A stretch of DNA of 64,000 nt from Ruegeria sp. YS9 (GTDB taxonomy: Bacteria > Pseudomonadota > Alphaproteobacteria > Rhodobacterales > Rhodobacteraceae). The notes below the pieces were generated by a model that was not told the DNA's origin, searched no databases, and saw only the letters and a list, made by a program, of their open reading frames with translations. Position 1 is the first letter of the stretch. The number at the start of each line of letters is the position of its first letter. Shown here in pieces: positions 33,589-41,447 of this stretch. The DNA lies in the NCBI RefSeq assembly GCF_024628725.1, contig NZ_CP102411.1, positions 62,001-126,000 on the forward strand. The letters run 5' to 3'. A program made the position numbers and the translations under genes.

Positions 33589-35922
33589 TTATGTGGTCGC
33601 AGCGCCTATTCCTTGCGAGCCAAGGGTATTTGCCTTAGTCTGGGCGCTATGATCTTCCGGAGCTTTCAGAAGCCGTAAGGCATTGGCCACGACCAGCAAG
33701 GACACTCCGACATCCGCGGCGATTGCACCCCACATGGATGCCAGCCCAAAACCCGTCAGAGTGACAAACAATGCTTTGGTCGCAAGTGAGAAGCCGATGT
33801 TCTGACGGATGATCGACATGGTTCGACGTGAATGGTCGATCAGCCAGGGTACTTTACCGATGTCGTCGGTCATCAGAGCAATATCTGCGGTCTCGATAGC
33901 AGCGTCGGACCCAACTGCACCCATCGCAACCGCATAATGTGCCCGAGCCATCGCAGGTGCGTCGTTGACGCCATCGCCGATCATCGCAACCATCTCGTGC
34001 TGTTCTGCCAGTTCCTCAATCGCAGCGACTTTGTCTTCCGGCAGAAGCTGGGCCCGGACTTCGTCGATACCGACTTCGGCTGCTACCGCTCTCGCGGTTT
34101 GTTCGTTGTCACCCGTCAGCATGATGATCGACTTCACGCCCTGCGCGTGAAGCCGGGCAACGATGCTTCGGGCTTCGGGTCGAATGCGGTCCCGCAGCTC
34201 AAGCAAACCGGCGACTCCGTTCTCATCCCCGACAACCACAAGTGTGCTTCCCGCGCTCTCGATTTGGTTGCGCAATTCGGCAGGGATGGACGCGCCAAAG
34301 CCCTTTTCTTCAGCGAAGCGGTCGGAGCCAAGCCAGATATCTCCGCGCTCGATGCGGCCTTCAAGACCCCGACCGGGAACGGTTCGGATGTCTTCAGCCG
34401 CAGATATCGAAATGTCGGTCTGTTCTGCCCGGGTCAAAATGGCGCGGGCCAGCGGGTGTGAAGACCGAACCTCGAGGCTGGCAGCGCTCGCCAACAGCTC
34501 CTGCTCGGATGGGTCGCCCAGCGGATACACATTGGCGACTTCAGGCTCTCCCATGGTGATCGTGCCGGTCTTGTCCATGGCCAGTGCGGTGGTACGCCCG
34601 GGAGCCTCGATATATGCGCCGCCCTTAATCAGAACCCCAGCCCGGGCCGAAGCGGTCAAAGCCGCAACGATTGAAACCGGTGTGGAAATGACGAGCGCAC
34701 AGGGGCAGGCGATAACCAGAAGAACAAGTGCATTGTAAAACCAGAAACCCGACGATGCGCCAAATGCAAGCGGCGGGATCAGGGCGATAGCCACTGCGAC
34801 GACCATAACGATGGGCGTAAAGATCCGCGCAAATTTTGTAACCCACTGCTCAACCGGCGCACGGCGAGCATGAGCATCACCGACCATCCGGATGATCTTG
34901 GCAAGCACGGTATCGGACGCTGTTTTCGTCGCACGTATTTTGAGGGTGCCTTCACCATTGATTGTGCCGGCATAGACCTCATCATCCAGCTCTTTGGGAA
35001 TCAACGCGCTTTCACCTGTGATTGGAGCCTGGTCAACGGCACCGGCCCCTTCGATGACTTCCCCGTCAAGTGGAATGCGATCCCCACCCCGAACGATGAA
35101 GCTGTCACCGACAAAGACATCCGCCGCCGGGACCGTTGCCTCTGAGCCGTCAGCACGAACCAGCCGAACCGTCGGGGGGGCCAGATCAAGCAGCGCGGAT
35201 ACCGCGTTCCGAGCCCGTCCGACACTCCAGCTTTCCAGATAAAGCGAGAGCGAAAAGAAGAATGCCACCGTTGCCGCTTCGAAGAACTCGCCCAAAGCGA
35301 TAGCGCCACAGACGGCAACCACCATCAGCAGGTTCATATCCGGTGAAAGGCGTCGCGCCGAAGACCAGGCCTTGGGCGCCACCAGCCAGACGCCAAACAA
35401 GATCGCGACCGCGAACAAAGCTGCCTCGGGCAAAGGCATCGGAACCTCACCATGTCCCGAAAACAGCCCGAGCGCACCGCCCATGCCTGTTTCGAAAATG
35501 TGCCAGCCAAAACCCGCTGCCCAAAACCCTCCGCTGAGGATGGTGAACCGCCGCTGACGTGCAATATGCGCCGCCTGGTCCTGAGCGGCATTTCCGTCAT
35601 CCCATGGTTTGGCGGTCATACCAGTACTGGCAACCAGCAGCATGACATCTTCGTCAGACATCTTGGCAGCACTTTCAAGAAGCGTCATTCGACCGTTGAT
35701 GACATCAAAAGCGAGATGCTCTTCACCACCAACTTTCGGGCCGATAACCCGGTTCAGGATCGCAACCTCTTCGGCGCAATCAAGGCCAGAGACCTGAAAG
35801 CTTCTGCCACCTTCGGGAATCGGACCGACGGGCGCGATGTCACCACACCCGCTACTGCCGCACGCGTTGTGACCTTGTCTATTTTCGTGGTCATGGTCGT
35901 GGTTGTGGGTATCGGATGACAT
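33589..35922 (-). CDS. Zn/Cd/Pb-type P1B ATPase
   Basis: 777 residues. His-rich N-terminus (TDTHNHDHDHENRQGH-like, residues ~4-18), a metal-binding domain with single-Cys motif SGLDCAEE (45-52), and the P1B core: TGES (~302-305), CPC in VIACPCALVIS (406-408), DKTGT (450-454), HP locus [18 protein letters not shown]. The final membrane helix has ADVGVSLLVVANALRLL, keeping the Asp that marks ZntA-type Zn/Cd/Pb exporters. It effluxes divalent soft metals to the periplasm. The MerR-type promoter at 35955-35985 lies 33 bases upstream. Confidence 0.9.
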   Translation of the reverse strand: MSSDTHNHDHDHENRQGHNACGSSGCGDIAPVGPIPEGGRSFQVSGLDCAEEVAILNRVIGPKVGGEEHLAFDVINGRMTLLESAAKMSDEDVMLLVASTGMTAKPWDDGNAAQDQAAHIARQRRFTILSGGFWAAGFGWHIFETGMGGALGLFSGHGEVPMPLPEAALFAVAILFGVWLVAPKAWSSARRLSPDMNLLMVVAVCGAIALGEFFEAATVAFFFSLSLYLESWSVGRARNAVSALLDLAPPTVRLVRADGSEATVPAADVFVGDSFIVRGGDRIPLDGEVIEGAGAVDQAPITGESALIPKELDDEVYAGTINGEGTLKIRATKTASDTVLAKIIRMVGDAHARRAPVEQWVTKFARIFTPIVMVVAVAIALIPPLAFGASSGFWFYNALVLLVIACPCALVISTPVSIVAALTASARAGVLIKGGAYIEAPGRTTALAMDKTGTITMGEPEVANVYPLGDPSEQELLASAASLEVRSSHPLARAILTRAEQTDISISAAEDIRTVPGRGLEGRIERGDIWLGSDRFAEEKGFGASIPAELRNQIESAGSTLVVVGDENGVAGLLELRDRIRPEARSIVARLHAQGVKSIIMLTGDNEQTARAVAAEVGIDEVRAQLLPEDKVAAIEELAEQHEMVAMIGDGVNDAPAMARAHYAVAMGAVGSDAAIETADIALMTDDIGKVPWLIDHSRRTMSIIRQNIGFSLATKALFVTLTGFGLASMWGAIAADVGVSLLVVANALRLLKAPEDHSAQTKANTLGSQGIGAATT

Positions 35923-35954
35923 AGTTAGACCTCAAGAATCTCTGCGGTCCTTTG

Positions 35955-35985
35955 CAAATAGTTCCTACAGCAACTAGAGCTTCAA
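35955..35985 (-). promoter_or_regulatory. MerR-type promoter of the Zn/Cd/Pb ATPase
   Basis: Minus strand: TTGAAG (-35, 35985-35980), 19-bp spacer (35979-35961) with imperfect dyad CTCTAG-TTG-CTGTAG, TATTTG (-10, 35960-35955). Close match in layout to the sites at 28428, 29033 and 37150. The ATPase start is ~33 bases downstream. Confidence 0.65.
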
Positions 35986-36110
35986 TACCTTTTTCAATTT
36001 TTTTTCAATCCGGTTCGTTGCCCGCGATATTGATGCTTCATTCCTTCTTGCGGGCTGGCCGCGTGAATGCAATCTAGTCGCAGAAGACGTAAAAAATTTG
36101 GAACAGGTCA

Positions 36111-36383
36111 ATGCAGAAACGGATCGCAATTACCATCACGTTAGTCTCGATTACTGCCGGTTGCTCAGCCCAGTTCACAGGGGGCAAAAGCAAAGCATTC
36201 GAACCAGGTAACCTGCCAGATTCGGTCGTTGCACTGGCAGGGCCGGGGCAGGATCTGGCTACGGCACGCCTTTTACCAGATGACAATTGCTTCTGGTATG
36301 AGCACAGCGGACCTGTCGAGACGACATTGGTACCATTGCGCGCGACGAATGGCGCTCCGATCTGCGCCGCGCGCGACGCCTGA
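36111..36383 (+). CDS. Small lipoprotein
   Basis: 90 residues with a lipoprotein signal (ITITLVSITAGC lipobox, Cys ~18). The mature part is short and has a WYEHSGPVETTLVPLRATNG motif that recurs in Rhodobacterales lipoproteins of unknown role, with Cys pairs (DNCFWYEH, PICAARD). It faces the L,D-transpeptidase gene across a terminator; it has no visible MerR-type promoter. Confidence 0.7.
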   Translation: MQKRIAITITLVSITAGCSAQFTGGKSKAFEPGNLPDSVVALAGPGQDLATARLLPDDNCFWYEHSGPVETTLVPLRATNGAPICAARDA

Positions 36384-36393
36384 TAAAAAAAGA

Positions 36394-36420
36394 GGGCAGC
36401 GACGTCCACCTACGCTGCCC
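36394..36420. terminator. Bidirectional terminator
   Basis: Perfect stem GGGCAGCG/CGCTGCCC with A-tract on the left and AAAATTT on the right, between the convergent lipoprotein and L,D-transpeptidase genes. Confidence 0.75.
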
Positions 36421-36425
36421 AAAAT

Positions 36426-37088
36426 TTATGAGCGGGCTGTGACGCTATCTTCGGCCGAGTATAAGTATGCGGTCGAGCCGATTTTTACATGTGGGTAGAG
36501 ATCATTGATATGGGCCATGATCATTCTAACACATCCAGAACTTGCGCGACCACCGATGCTTCTGGGCTGAGGTGTACCGTGGATTCTGAGATAAGTATCT
36601 CGATCCCCAACGTATAGATAAAGGGCTCGAGAGCCGAGAGCATTACTTGGCCCGGGTTCCATGCCATCCCGAAATTCCGCGTATTCGGGGTTGCGCTCGA
36701 TCATTGAAGCCGTTGGTGTCCAATGTGGCCACTCGACCTTGCGCCGGATAGCATAGGTACCGGGCTCGTAAAGGTTCCCACGCGCGATCGCTACGCCATA
36801 GCGCATTGCTGTCCCGCCTTCCTCGATATGGTAAAGATAGCGCGCGACGGCATCGACATGGATGTCACCAGGAACCAAACCATCATTTGCTACGACACGT
36901 CGTGGTAAAAAACGGTCATGAACGCCCCATGGATTTGAGGTCGCTGGATCGTAATCAAATGGCGTGACCTGGCTGTCCCAATAGGTCTTTTGCGACGAGG
37001 TTGGCCATGTTTTGGCGATCAATGGACTGGCCGCAGACGCGGAGAACAGCGCAGTGGTTGATTGAATGAAATGGCGCCTTGTCAGCAT
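36426..37088 (-). CDS. L,D-transpeptidase (YkuD family)
   Basis: 220 residues with a Tat-like signal (MLTRRHFIQSTTALFSASAA). YkuD domain ~80-210: HVDAVARYLYHIEEGG, YGVAIARG, and the catalytic stretch LRIHGTPQPRSIGG ... SSGCVRM with His, Ser, Cys and Arg. These enzymes make 3-3 peptidoglycan cross-links or anchor outer-membrane proteins. A MerR-type promoter with a near-perfect CTCTAGC-T-GCTAGAG dyad lies upstream at 37150-37180, tying it to the metal regulon. Confidence 0.88.
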   Translation of the reverse strand: MLTRRHFIQSTTALFSASAASPLIAKTWPTSSQKTYWDSQVTPFDYDPATSNPWGVHDRFLPRRVVANDGLVPGDIHVDAVARYLYHIEEGGTAMRYGVAIARGNLYEPGTYAIRRKVEWPHWTPTASMIERNPEYAEFRDGMEPGPSNALGSRALYLYVGDRDTYLRIHGTPQPRSIGGRASSGCVRMIMAHINDLYPHVKIGSTAYLYSAEDSVTARS

Positions 37089-37149
37089 AGATCTCGTCCT
37101 GGTTCACAAGTTTAATGTATTTGCATCGCATTTTCGCGATCAAATTCGA

Positions 37150-37180
37150 GTCTTAAAGCCTCTAGCAGCTAGAGCTTCAA
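37150..37180 (-). promoter_or_regulatory. MerR-type promoter of the L,D-transpeptidase
   Basis: Minus strand: TTGAAG (-35, 37180-37175), 19-bp spacer with perfect dyad CTCTAGC-T-GCTAGAG (37160-37174), TAAGAC (-10, 37155-37150). The gene start is ~60 bases downstream. Best dyad of the four related sites. Confidence 0.7.
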
Positions 37181-37319
37181 GAGGCTTCAGGTAACACTTG
37201 GTTTACCTAGTCGACCATGTCGCCGGTTGCGTGAACCCTACTTCGGTCGAGTCTACTTCGGACTAGGTCGCAAAGACAATTGACAGAAACGAAGCCGCCA
37301 TTGTAGCGGTGAATTGTTT

Positions 37320-37508
37320 TCGGTTCCTGATGGCGGAAGCCAAAAGGATTAAATGGGAATACGGTTCGGTGTTTTTAACGGCGCCAATTCCGTAACTGCC
37401 CCCGCAACTGTGAGCGGAGAGCGATGCCAAGACACCACTGGTTCGTAATGGAACCGGGAAGGTTGGCGGAGCGAGCACCCGCGAGTCAGGAGACCTGCCG
37501 TAAAACGC
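37320..37508 (+). ncRNA. Cobalamin riboswitch
   Basis: The conserved elements appear in order: AAATGGGAATACGGT, AACTGCCCCCGCAACTGTGAG, GATGCCAAGACACCACTGG, GGAACCGGGAAGGTTGG, and the B12-box-like GCGAGTCAGGAGACCTGCC. Spacing fits a class I cobalamin riboswitch (about 190 nt). It ends ~85 bases before the CbiM start, where it should repress translation or transcription when adenosylcobalamin is abundant. Confidence 0.9.
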
Positions 37509-37592
37509 CGGGCTATGCCCAGACTGTATCTGTCGGCCTTACGGCCGATTCAACCTGACAAGCCGCCGGGTGAGGCGGTAGGGAGAAATAAA

Positions 37593-38276
37593 ATGCACAT
37601 CGAACCGGGCATCGTGAATGGTGCCAAAATCGCGCTTTCCTATGTTACCGCCGCAGGCGCGGCTACTTACGCAGCGAAAGAAACGTTTTCCACATTGCGT
37701 GCGAATGGACCTGCATCTTTTGTCATGCGCTCGGTGCTCGCCACCGTTGGTGTCTTCCTTTTCTTTGAAGTCCTGCCACACTTCCCGGTTGGTGTCTCTG
37801 AAGTCCACTTCATTCTGGGGTCGACGCTGTTCCTGCTTCTCGGTGCTGCACCCGCGGCTTTTGGATTGGCAGCCGGTCTGCTGATTCAGGGGGTGTTTTT
37901 TGCCCCGTTCGATCTTCCGCAGTACTTCATCAACCTAACCACTCTGCTGGTGCCGCTATTTGCGCTACAAGCATTGGCCAGCCGCATCATTGCACCCGGT
38001 ACAGCATATGTTGACCTCAAATATGGCCAAGCTCTTGCCCTGAGTGCGATGTATCAGGGGGGAGTAGTCGCATGGGTTGCGTTCTGGGCTTTCTACGGCC
38101 AGGGATTTGGTGCTGAAACTATGGCGTCGGTTCTGTCCTTTGGCGGTGCCTATATGCTGGTAATAGTCATCGAGCCGATTGCTGATCTAGCAGTGCTTGC
38201 GGCAGCCAAGGCGATGCGCGGTTTGAACAGCACAGGTCTGGTGACTCCGCGCTTGTACAACGCTGCGGAAGCTTGA
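37593..38276 (+). CDS. cbiM: Energy-coupling factor transporter permease CbiM (cobalt)
   Basis: 227 residues; start MHIEPGIVNGAK after GGGAG. The N-terminus Met-His-Ile-Glu-Pro is the CbiM/NikM hallmark, since the amino-terminal amine and His2 bind the metal. About seven hydrophobic segments follow (GVSEVHFILGSTLFLLLGAAPAA contains another conserved His). The riboswitch upstream marks it as a cobalt rather than nickel importer component. No CbiN, CbiQ or CbiO is adjacent, so partners must be elsewhere or it works alone. Confidence 0.88.
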   Translation: MHIEPGIVNGAKIALSYVTAAGAATYAAKETFSTLRANGPASFVMRSVLATVGVFLFFEVLPHFPVGVSEVHFILGSTLFLLLGAAPAAFGLAAGLLIQGVFFAPFDLPQYFINLTTLLVPLFALQALASRIIAPGTAYVDLKYGQALALSAMYQGGVVAWVAFWAFYGQGFGAETMASVLSFGGAYMLVIVIEPIADLAVLAAAKAMRGLNSTGLVTPRLYNAAEA

Positions 38277-38348
38277 CCAAAGTTTGAAGCGGTGCCCTAA
38301 ACTGGGGTTGCCGCGAAACAACTGGTAGTCGCAGGACCAAAGCTTATC

Positions 38349-38373
38349 GTGGCGCGTCTCGAGGGCGCGCCAC
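38349..38373. terminator. Bidirectional terminator
   Basis: Perfect stem GTGGCGCG/CGCGCCAC followed by ATTTGCTTTT, between cbiM and the convergent BTLCP gene. Confidence 0.7.
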
Positions 38374-38381
38374 ATTTGCTT

Positions 38382-39005
38382 TTAGCCGCTAAAAACCTGC
38401 ACCCAACGGTCAGGGTGTAGTGGGTCCTGTATTCTTAGGAATAGATACCTGGTTTCCTTCCACGTTTTGATCCTGTTGGTAACATTGTCCAGAACCAAGT
38501 CGCCTTCACTCGAGCGATAGACAAGAACAGCATGGCCATTGCGATTGGTGTCCAAGACAGTCGCAATTAGTAGCTTCGTAGGATCCAAACCATTCTGCAC
38601 AAGTTCAAACTTCTTTTGCAAAGCGAAGTCTTCGCAATCTCCTGACCCTTGCGTCGGCAGTGTCCAGTACTCCTTTGTCCCATATTGGCTTTGATCCGAA
38701 ACGGCACGAATCCTTCGATTGACGCGCGTGTTGATCGTTTTAACGATCTGATTTTCTTGCGCCACGGAGAGACCAGAACTACGAGCGCTCGCGCACGCCC
38801 ACGAATAATCTTTGCATAGTGTTTTGGCACCCGATGGCGCTTCAATCTTTCTATCAAGACCGATCGAGGGAAGCTCAGATGCTTGCGACGCAGCGGCAGA
38901 CACAAAAAAGCTGCATATAAAACAGACCATTGGGAGATAACCCAGCAGGTTTTTCGATAACACTCCCTGAACTAAAGTGGGATTTGTCATATCTGCCTTC
39001 TCCAT
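38382..39005 (-). CDS. Bacterial transglutaminase-like cysteine protease (BTLCP, DUF920)
   Basis: 207 residues; the start at 39005 has AGAGGAAC at good distance. Signal or anchor segment (LLGYLPMVCFICSFFVSAAAS), then the BTLCP fold: catalytic Cys in GSGDCEDFALQKKFEL, His in NGHAVLVYRS and Asp in LVLDNVTNRI. The best-known member, LapG, trims a surface adhesin under c-di-GMP control. No lapD or adhesin gene is present here. It is the second transglutaminase-like protein in the metal region. Confidence 0.85.
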   Translation of the reverse strand: MEKADMTNPTLVQGVLSKNLLGYLPMVCFICSFFVSAAASQASELPSIGLDRKIEAPSGAKTLCKDYSWACASARSSGLSVAQENQIVKTINTRVNRRIRAVSDQSQYGTKEYWTLPTQGSGDCEDFALQKKFELVQNGLDPTKLLIATVLDTNRNGHAVLVYRSSEGDLVLDNVTNRIKTWKETRYLFLRIQDPLHPDRWVQVFSG

Positions 39006-39352
39006 GCTCGTTCCTCTAAAGTATCCAAACTTCCCCGGCCAATGTGTTTTATTCCAAGCCTTCATGTGCTTAGGGGAATTGCAACAGCTTCTTAGCCTCT
39101 AGGGGTAAAGCGGCAAAAATTTGCAGATTCTTTGGTATTTCTTCCTTAGTTGACAGCATCAGAGCATCCACGCCATCACCAGCCCGGCATAGCTAACAGA
39201 GCGAATTAGAGGGTAAGCTGATCGCAATTCTCTCATTCAACAAAAATACAACAGAGATCGGCCGTCATCGCTGAGGGTTACGGAATACCGGGACAATGAA
39301 GCCGCTCCTCCGCAAGCTGAGATAGCCAGTTTCGGTTTTCCAGGCGCTGCAA
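39006..39352. other. Intergenic region
   Basis: No gene seen. An AGCCTCTAGGGGTAAA stretch near 39090 resembles half of the neighbouring MerR operators but lacks a proper dyad and -10. The rest shows no pattern. Confidence 0.35.
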
Positions 39353-39772
39353 TTAGTGGCCGCTAATGACATCTTTGACGAAAGGCTCGTTGAGCAACGC
39401 CGTTAGCAGGGGGCATGAGGCCGCACCCTCGGTGCAGGTCTGCACAAGTTCTGCCAGTGCTTGCTCCAACCGTTGGAGGGCGGCGATTTTTGACCTGACG
39501 TTGTCGAGATGTCTTGTTGCAACGTCTTCGACGTCACGACAAGCTTGCTCGGGCGCTTTGGACAATTCGCGAAGTGCGCATGCATCCTGAATGGTAAAGC
39601 CAAGATCGCGGCAGCGTTTGATGAATCTGAGCTCGGAGATTTCCCGTTCCGTGTATGCGCGGCGTCCCGAGGCGGTTCGACCGGCTTTCTCGACTATGCC
39701 TTCCCGTTCGTAATAGCGGATCGTCTCGACCGACAGACCGATCAATCTCGCCGCTTCGCCAATCGCAATCAT
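39353..39772 (-). CDS. MerR family metal regulator
   Basis: 139 residues: winged helix MIAIGEAARLIGLSVETIRYYEREG, hinge, helix, and metal loop with C78, C113 and C120 (also C54, C65). The seven-residue distance between the last two cysteines is closer to CadR than to MerR. It is divergent from a MerT-like gene, with a dyad promoter at 39788-39818 between, and probably regulates it. Confidence 0.85.
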   Translation of the reverse strand: MIAIGEAARLIGLSVETIRYYEREGIVEKAGRTASGRRAYTEREISELRFIKRCRDLGFTIQDACALRELSKAPEQACRDVEDVATRHLDNVRSKIAALQRLEQALAELVQTCTEGAASCPLLTALLNEPFVKDVISGH

Positions 39773-39787
39773 GTGATGACCTTTCCC

Positions 39788-39818
39788 TTGAACCTGTAGC
39801 TACTACAGGATGCATGTT
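39788..39818 (+). promoter_or_regulatory. MerR-type promoter of the MerT-like gene
   Basis: TTGAAC (-35, 39788-39793), spacer of 19 bp with perfect dyad CCTGTAG-CTA-CTACAGG (39793-39809), CATGTT (-10, 39813-39818). Dyad differs from that of the 28-37 kb regulon, suggesting specificity for the regulator at 39353-39772. Confidence 0.7.
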
Positions 39819-39917
39819 GTCGGTCATGATGTCGAATTTCACAAACCGCGCGAAGCAAGAATCGAGGAAGTCGAACCGGCTTCCGTTCGAGTTCGTCAAA
39901 GCCGGAGAAAGCTGACC

Positions 39918-40241
39918 ATGAGCAAGTTTGTTGGCGCGAGTTTTATTGGATCGTTTACCGCACTTGGCGTTGCGACCTGCTGCATCTTGCCGATGGCCTT
40001 GATTTTACTTGGCTTGGGAGGGAGCTGGCTGGCCGTATTCGGCAAGATCGCCGCCGCGAGTTATTACGTGCTCGGCGGTTCGACGGCCCTGCTGTTTCTC
40101 TCTGGCATCGTCGCGTATCGCCGTGGTTCGCTCGACCGCCTCAAATGGTGGCTGACAGGCAGTTTTGCGTTGACGGCCATCGCTTGGGTTATCGTGCTCA
40201 ACGAAATCCGAATAAATGATTTCCTGATAACCTTGATGTGA
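39918..40241 (+). CDS. MerT-like metal transport membrane protein
   Basis: 107 residues, three hydrophobic segments. The first holds a vicinal cysteine pair with proline nearby (GVATCCILPMALILLGLGGSW), as in MerT/MerF, which take Hg(II) from the periplasm. The second cysteine pair of MerT, in the cytoplasmic loop, is absent. Neither merP nor merA is nearby, so uptake for reduction is unlikely from this locus alone. Start at 39918 is chosen over an extended frame because of the membrane-protein start MSKFVGASFIGSF. Confidence 0.75.
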   Translation: MSKFVGASFIGSFTALGVATCCILPMALILLGLGGSWLAVFGKIAAASYYVLGGSTALLFLSGIVAYRRGSLDRLKWWLTGSFALTAIAWVIVLNEIRINDFLITLM

Positions 40242-40245
40242 CGCC

Positions 40246-40464
40246 ATGAGTGAAAAGCGCCCGAACCTTGTCAGCACGATCATCTGCCCGGAATGTGGAC
40301 ATTCAAGGCCTGAAACGATGCCAACAGACGCGTGCCAGTGGTTCTACGAATGCACATCTTGCGGAAAAGTCCTGAAGCCACTTCCCGGCGATTGCTGCGT
40401 CTACTGTTCCTACGGATCGGCTCCATGCCCGCCAATTCAGGCGGGCTACAAATGCTGCGGTTGA
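40246..40464 (+). CDS. GDCCVxC domain protein
   Basis: 72 residues rich in cysteine: IICPECGHS, ECTSCGKVLKP, then the diagnostic GDCCVYCSYGSAPCPPIQ, ending YKCCG. The two Cys-x2-Cys pairs suggest a zinc-ribbon; the GDCC motif (a selenocysteine site in some relatives) suggests soft-metal or redox function. Function is unestablished. It begins 4 bases after the MerT-like stop, so both form one MerR-controlled operon. Confidence 0.82.
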   Translation: MSEKRPNLVSTIICPECGHSRPETMPTDACQWFYECTSCGKVLKPLPGDCCVYCSYGSAPCPPIQAGYKCCG

Positions 40465-40488
40465 TACGGCGGCCGGGATGTCGGTTTT

Positions 40489-40520
40489 GTCCGCAAAGCC
40501 GGTCATCAGGCTTTGCGGAC
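40489..40520 (+). terminator. Strong terminator after the MerT/GDCCVxC operon
   Basis: Perfect 12-bp stem GTCCGCAAAGCC/GGCTTTGCGGAC with an 8-base loop, followed by GCGGGTATTTTTT. Confidence 0.8.
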
Positions 40521-40675
40521 GCGGGTATTTTTTCACCGTAAGCTGGAACTTGCCCGGTAGGACAAGGCAGGCGTGAAGTCACGGATCAACTGGTTTGCCG
40601 TGAAGAATGTCACGTAAACCGGGCAGAAGAAGCGAGCGCCGCGTTTTTCAGGATCTTGCCAGCGCCATCGGAACT

Positions 40676-41152
40676 TCATGCGGCCGGGTATCTGGCGAAC
40701 ACCTCTGTGGTTCCATCCTTGCGGATCAGGAAGACGTCAAAAGCTTCGCGTTCGCTTTCCGGCCCCATGCCTGGCGAGCCGAAAGGCATTCCCGGAACCG
40801 ACAGTCCGACGGCATCCGGGTGTTCGCCCAGCAGGCGCCGAATGTCAGCGGGCGGGACGTGTCCTTCGATCATGTAGCCCTCCACGCGGCCCGTGTGGCA
40901 TGACATCATGCCCTCCGGAATCCCATTGGCAGTTTTGTAAGCGTTCAAGGCCTCCCAAGCACTGTTTTCCACGCCTACTTCAAAACCTTCCGCCCGCATG
41001 ATTTTGATCCACGATCCGCAGCACCCGCAATTCGGATCCTTCAGGACATGGATTGAGGGACCGATTTTCGCTAAGGCGGGAAGCGCCGCGCTGCACGCAA
41101 TTGCCGCGGCTCCTTGCATCAAGCGGCGGCGGCTCAGGTTATTCATTGTCAT
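40676..41152 (-). CDS. DUF411 family metal-binding protein
   Basis: 158 residues with a Tat-type signal (NLSRRRLMQGAAAIACSAALP). Mature motifs of DUF411: VLKDPNCGCCGSWIKIMRAEG (CGCC), VENSAWEALN, the MMSCHTGRVEGYMIEGHVP segment and GLSVPGMPFGSPGM. Cys, His and Met distribution suggests copper or other soft-metal binding in the periplasm. An upstream in-frame start at 41197 lacks a ribosome binding site; GAGGG favours 41152. Confidence 0.87.
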   Translation of the reverse strand: MTMNNLSRRRLMQGAAAIACSAALPALAKIGPSIHVLKDPNCGCCGSWIKIMRAEGFEVGVENSAWEALNAYKTANGIPEGMMSCHTGRVEGYMIEGHVPPADIRRLLGEHPDAVGLSVPGMPFGSPGMGPESEREAFDVFLIRKDGTTEVFARYPAA

Positions 41153-41222
41153 GTTCCCTCTTGGGTAAACTTGTTTTAAACCGACATAAAATCGCACCGG
41201 TAGGATTAAAGCTGGACCGCAT

Positions 41223-41447
41223 TTACAGGGCCGACTTGTCCGTCACCCTCCGATACTCATCAGATATGGCTTTCTGGGCGACGCAGGGATTTCTCACAAT
41301 GATCTGACGCAAACTCTGCTCGGAAACGGAACCCTCGCTCTCCTTTTTTCGCTGCACCTGCCGCTCTGGGTCCTGCTTGGCAATAACCCGGTTCGCAAGC
41401 AACTCCGCTACCCTCCGTTCAAGGCCGGAATTGCGCCTATTTCTCAC
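41223..41447 (-). CDS. Possible small ORF after the Hg-type merR
   Basis: A 74-codon GTG-started frame overlapping the end of the MerR gene. The translation (SGLERRVAELLANRVIAKQ, then EQSLRQIIVRNPCVAQKAI) looks like a helical, charged protein rather than a random frame, but no family is recognised and no separate ribosome binding site is clear. Could be a remnant. Confidence 0.3.
   Translation of the reverse strand: MRNRRNSGLERRVAELLANRVIAKQDPERQVQRKKESEGSVSEQSLRQIIVRNPCVAQKAISDEYRRVTDKSAL

Noticed and set aside
39080..39115. Possible fifth MerR-type promoter before the BTLCP gene
   Set aside because: Only half of the dyad is present and no acceptable -10 follows at 19 bp.
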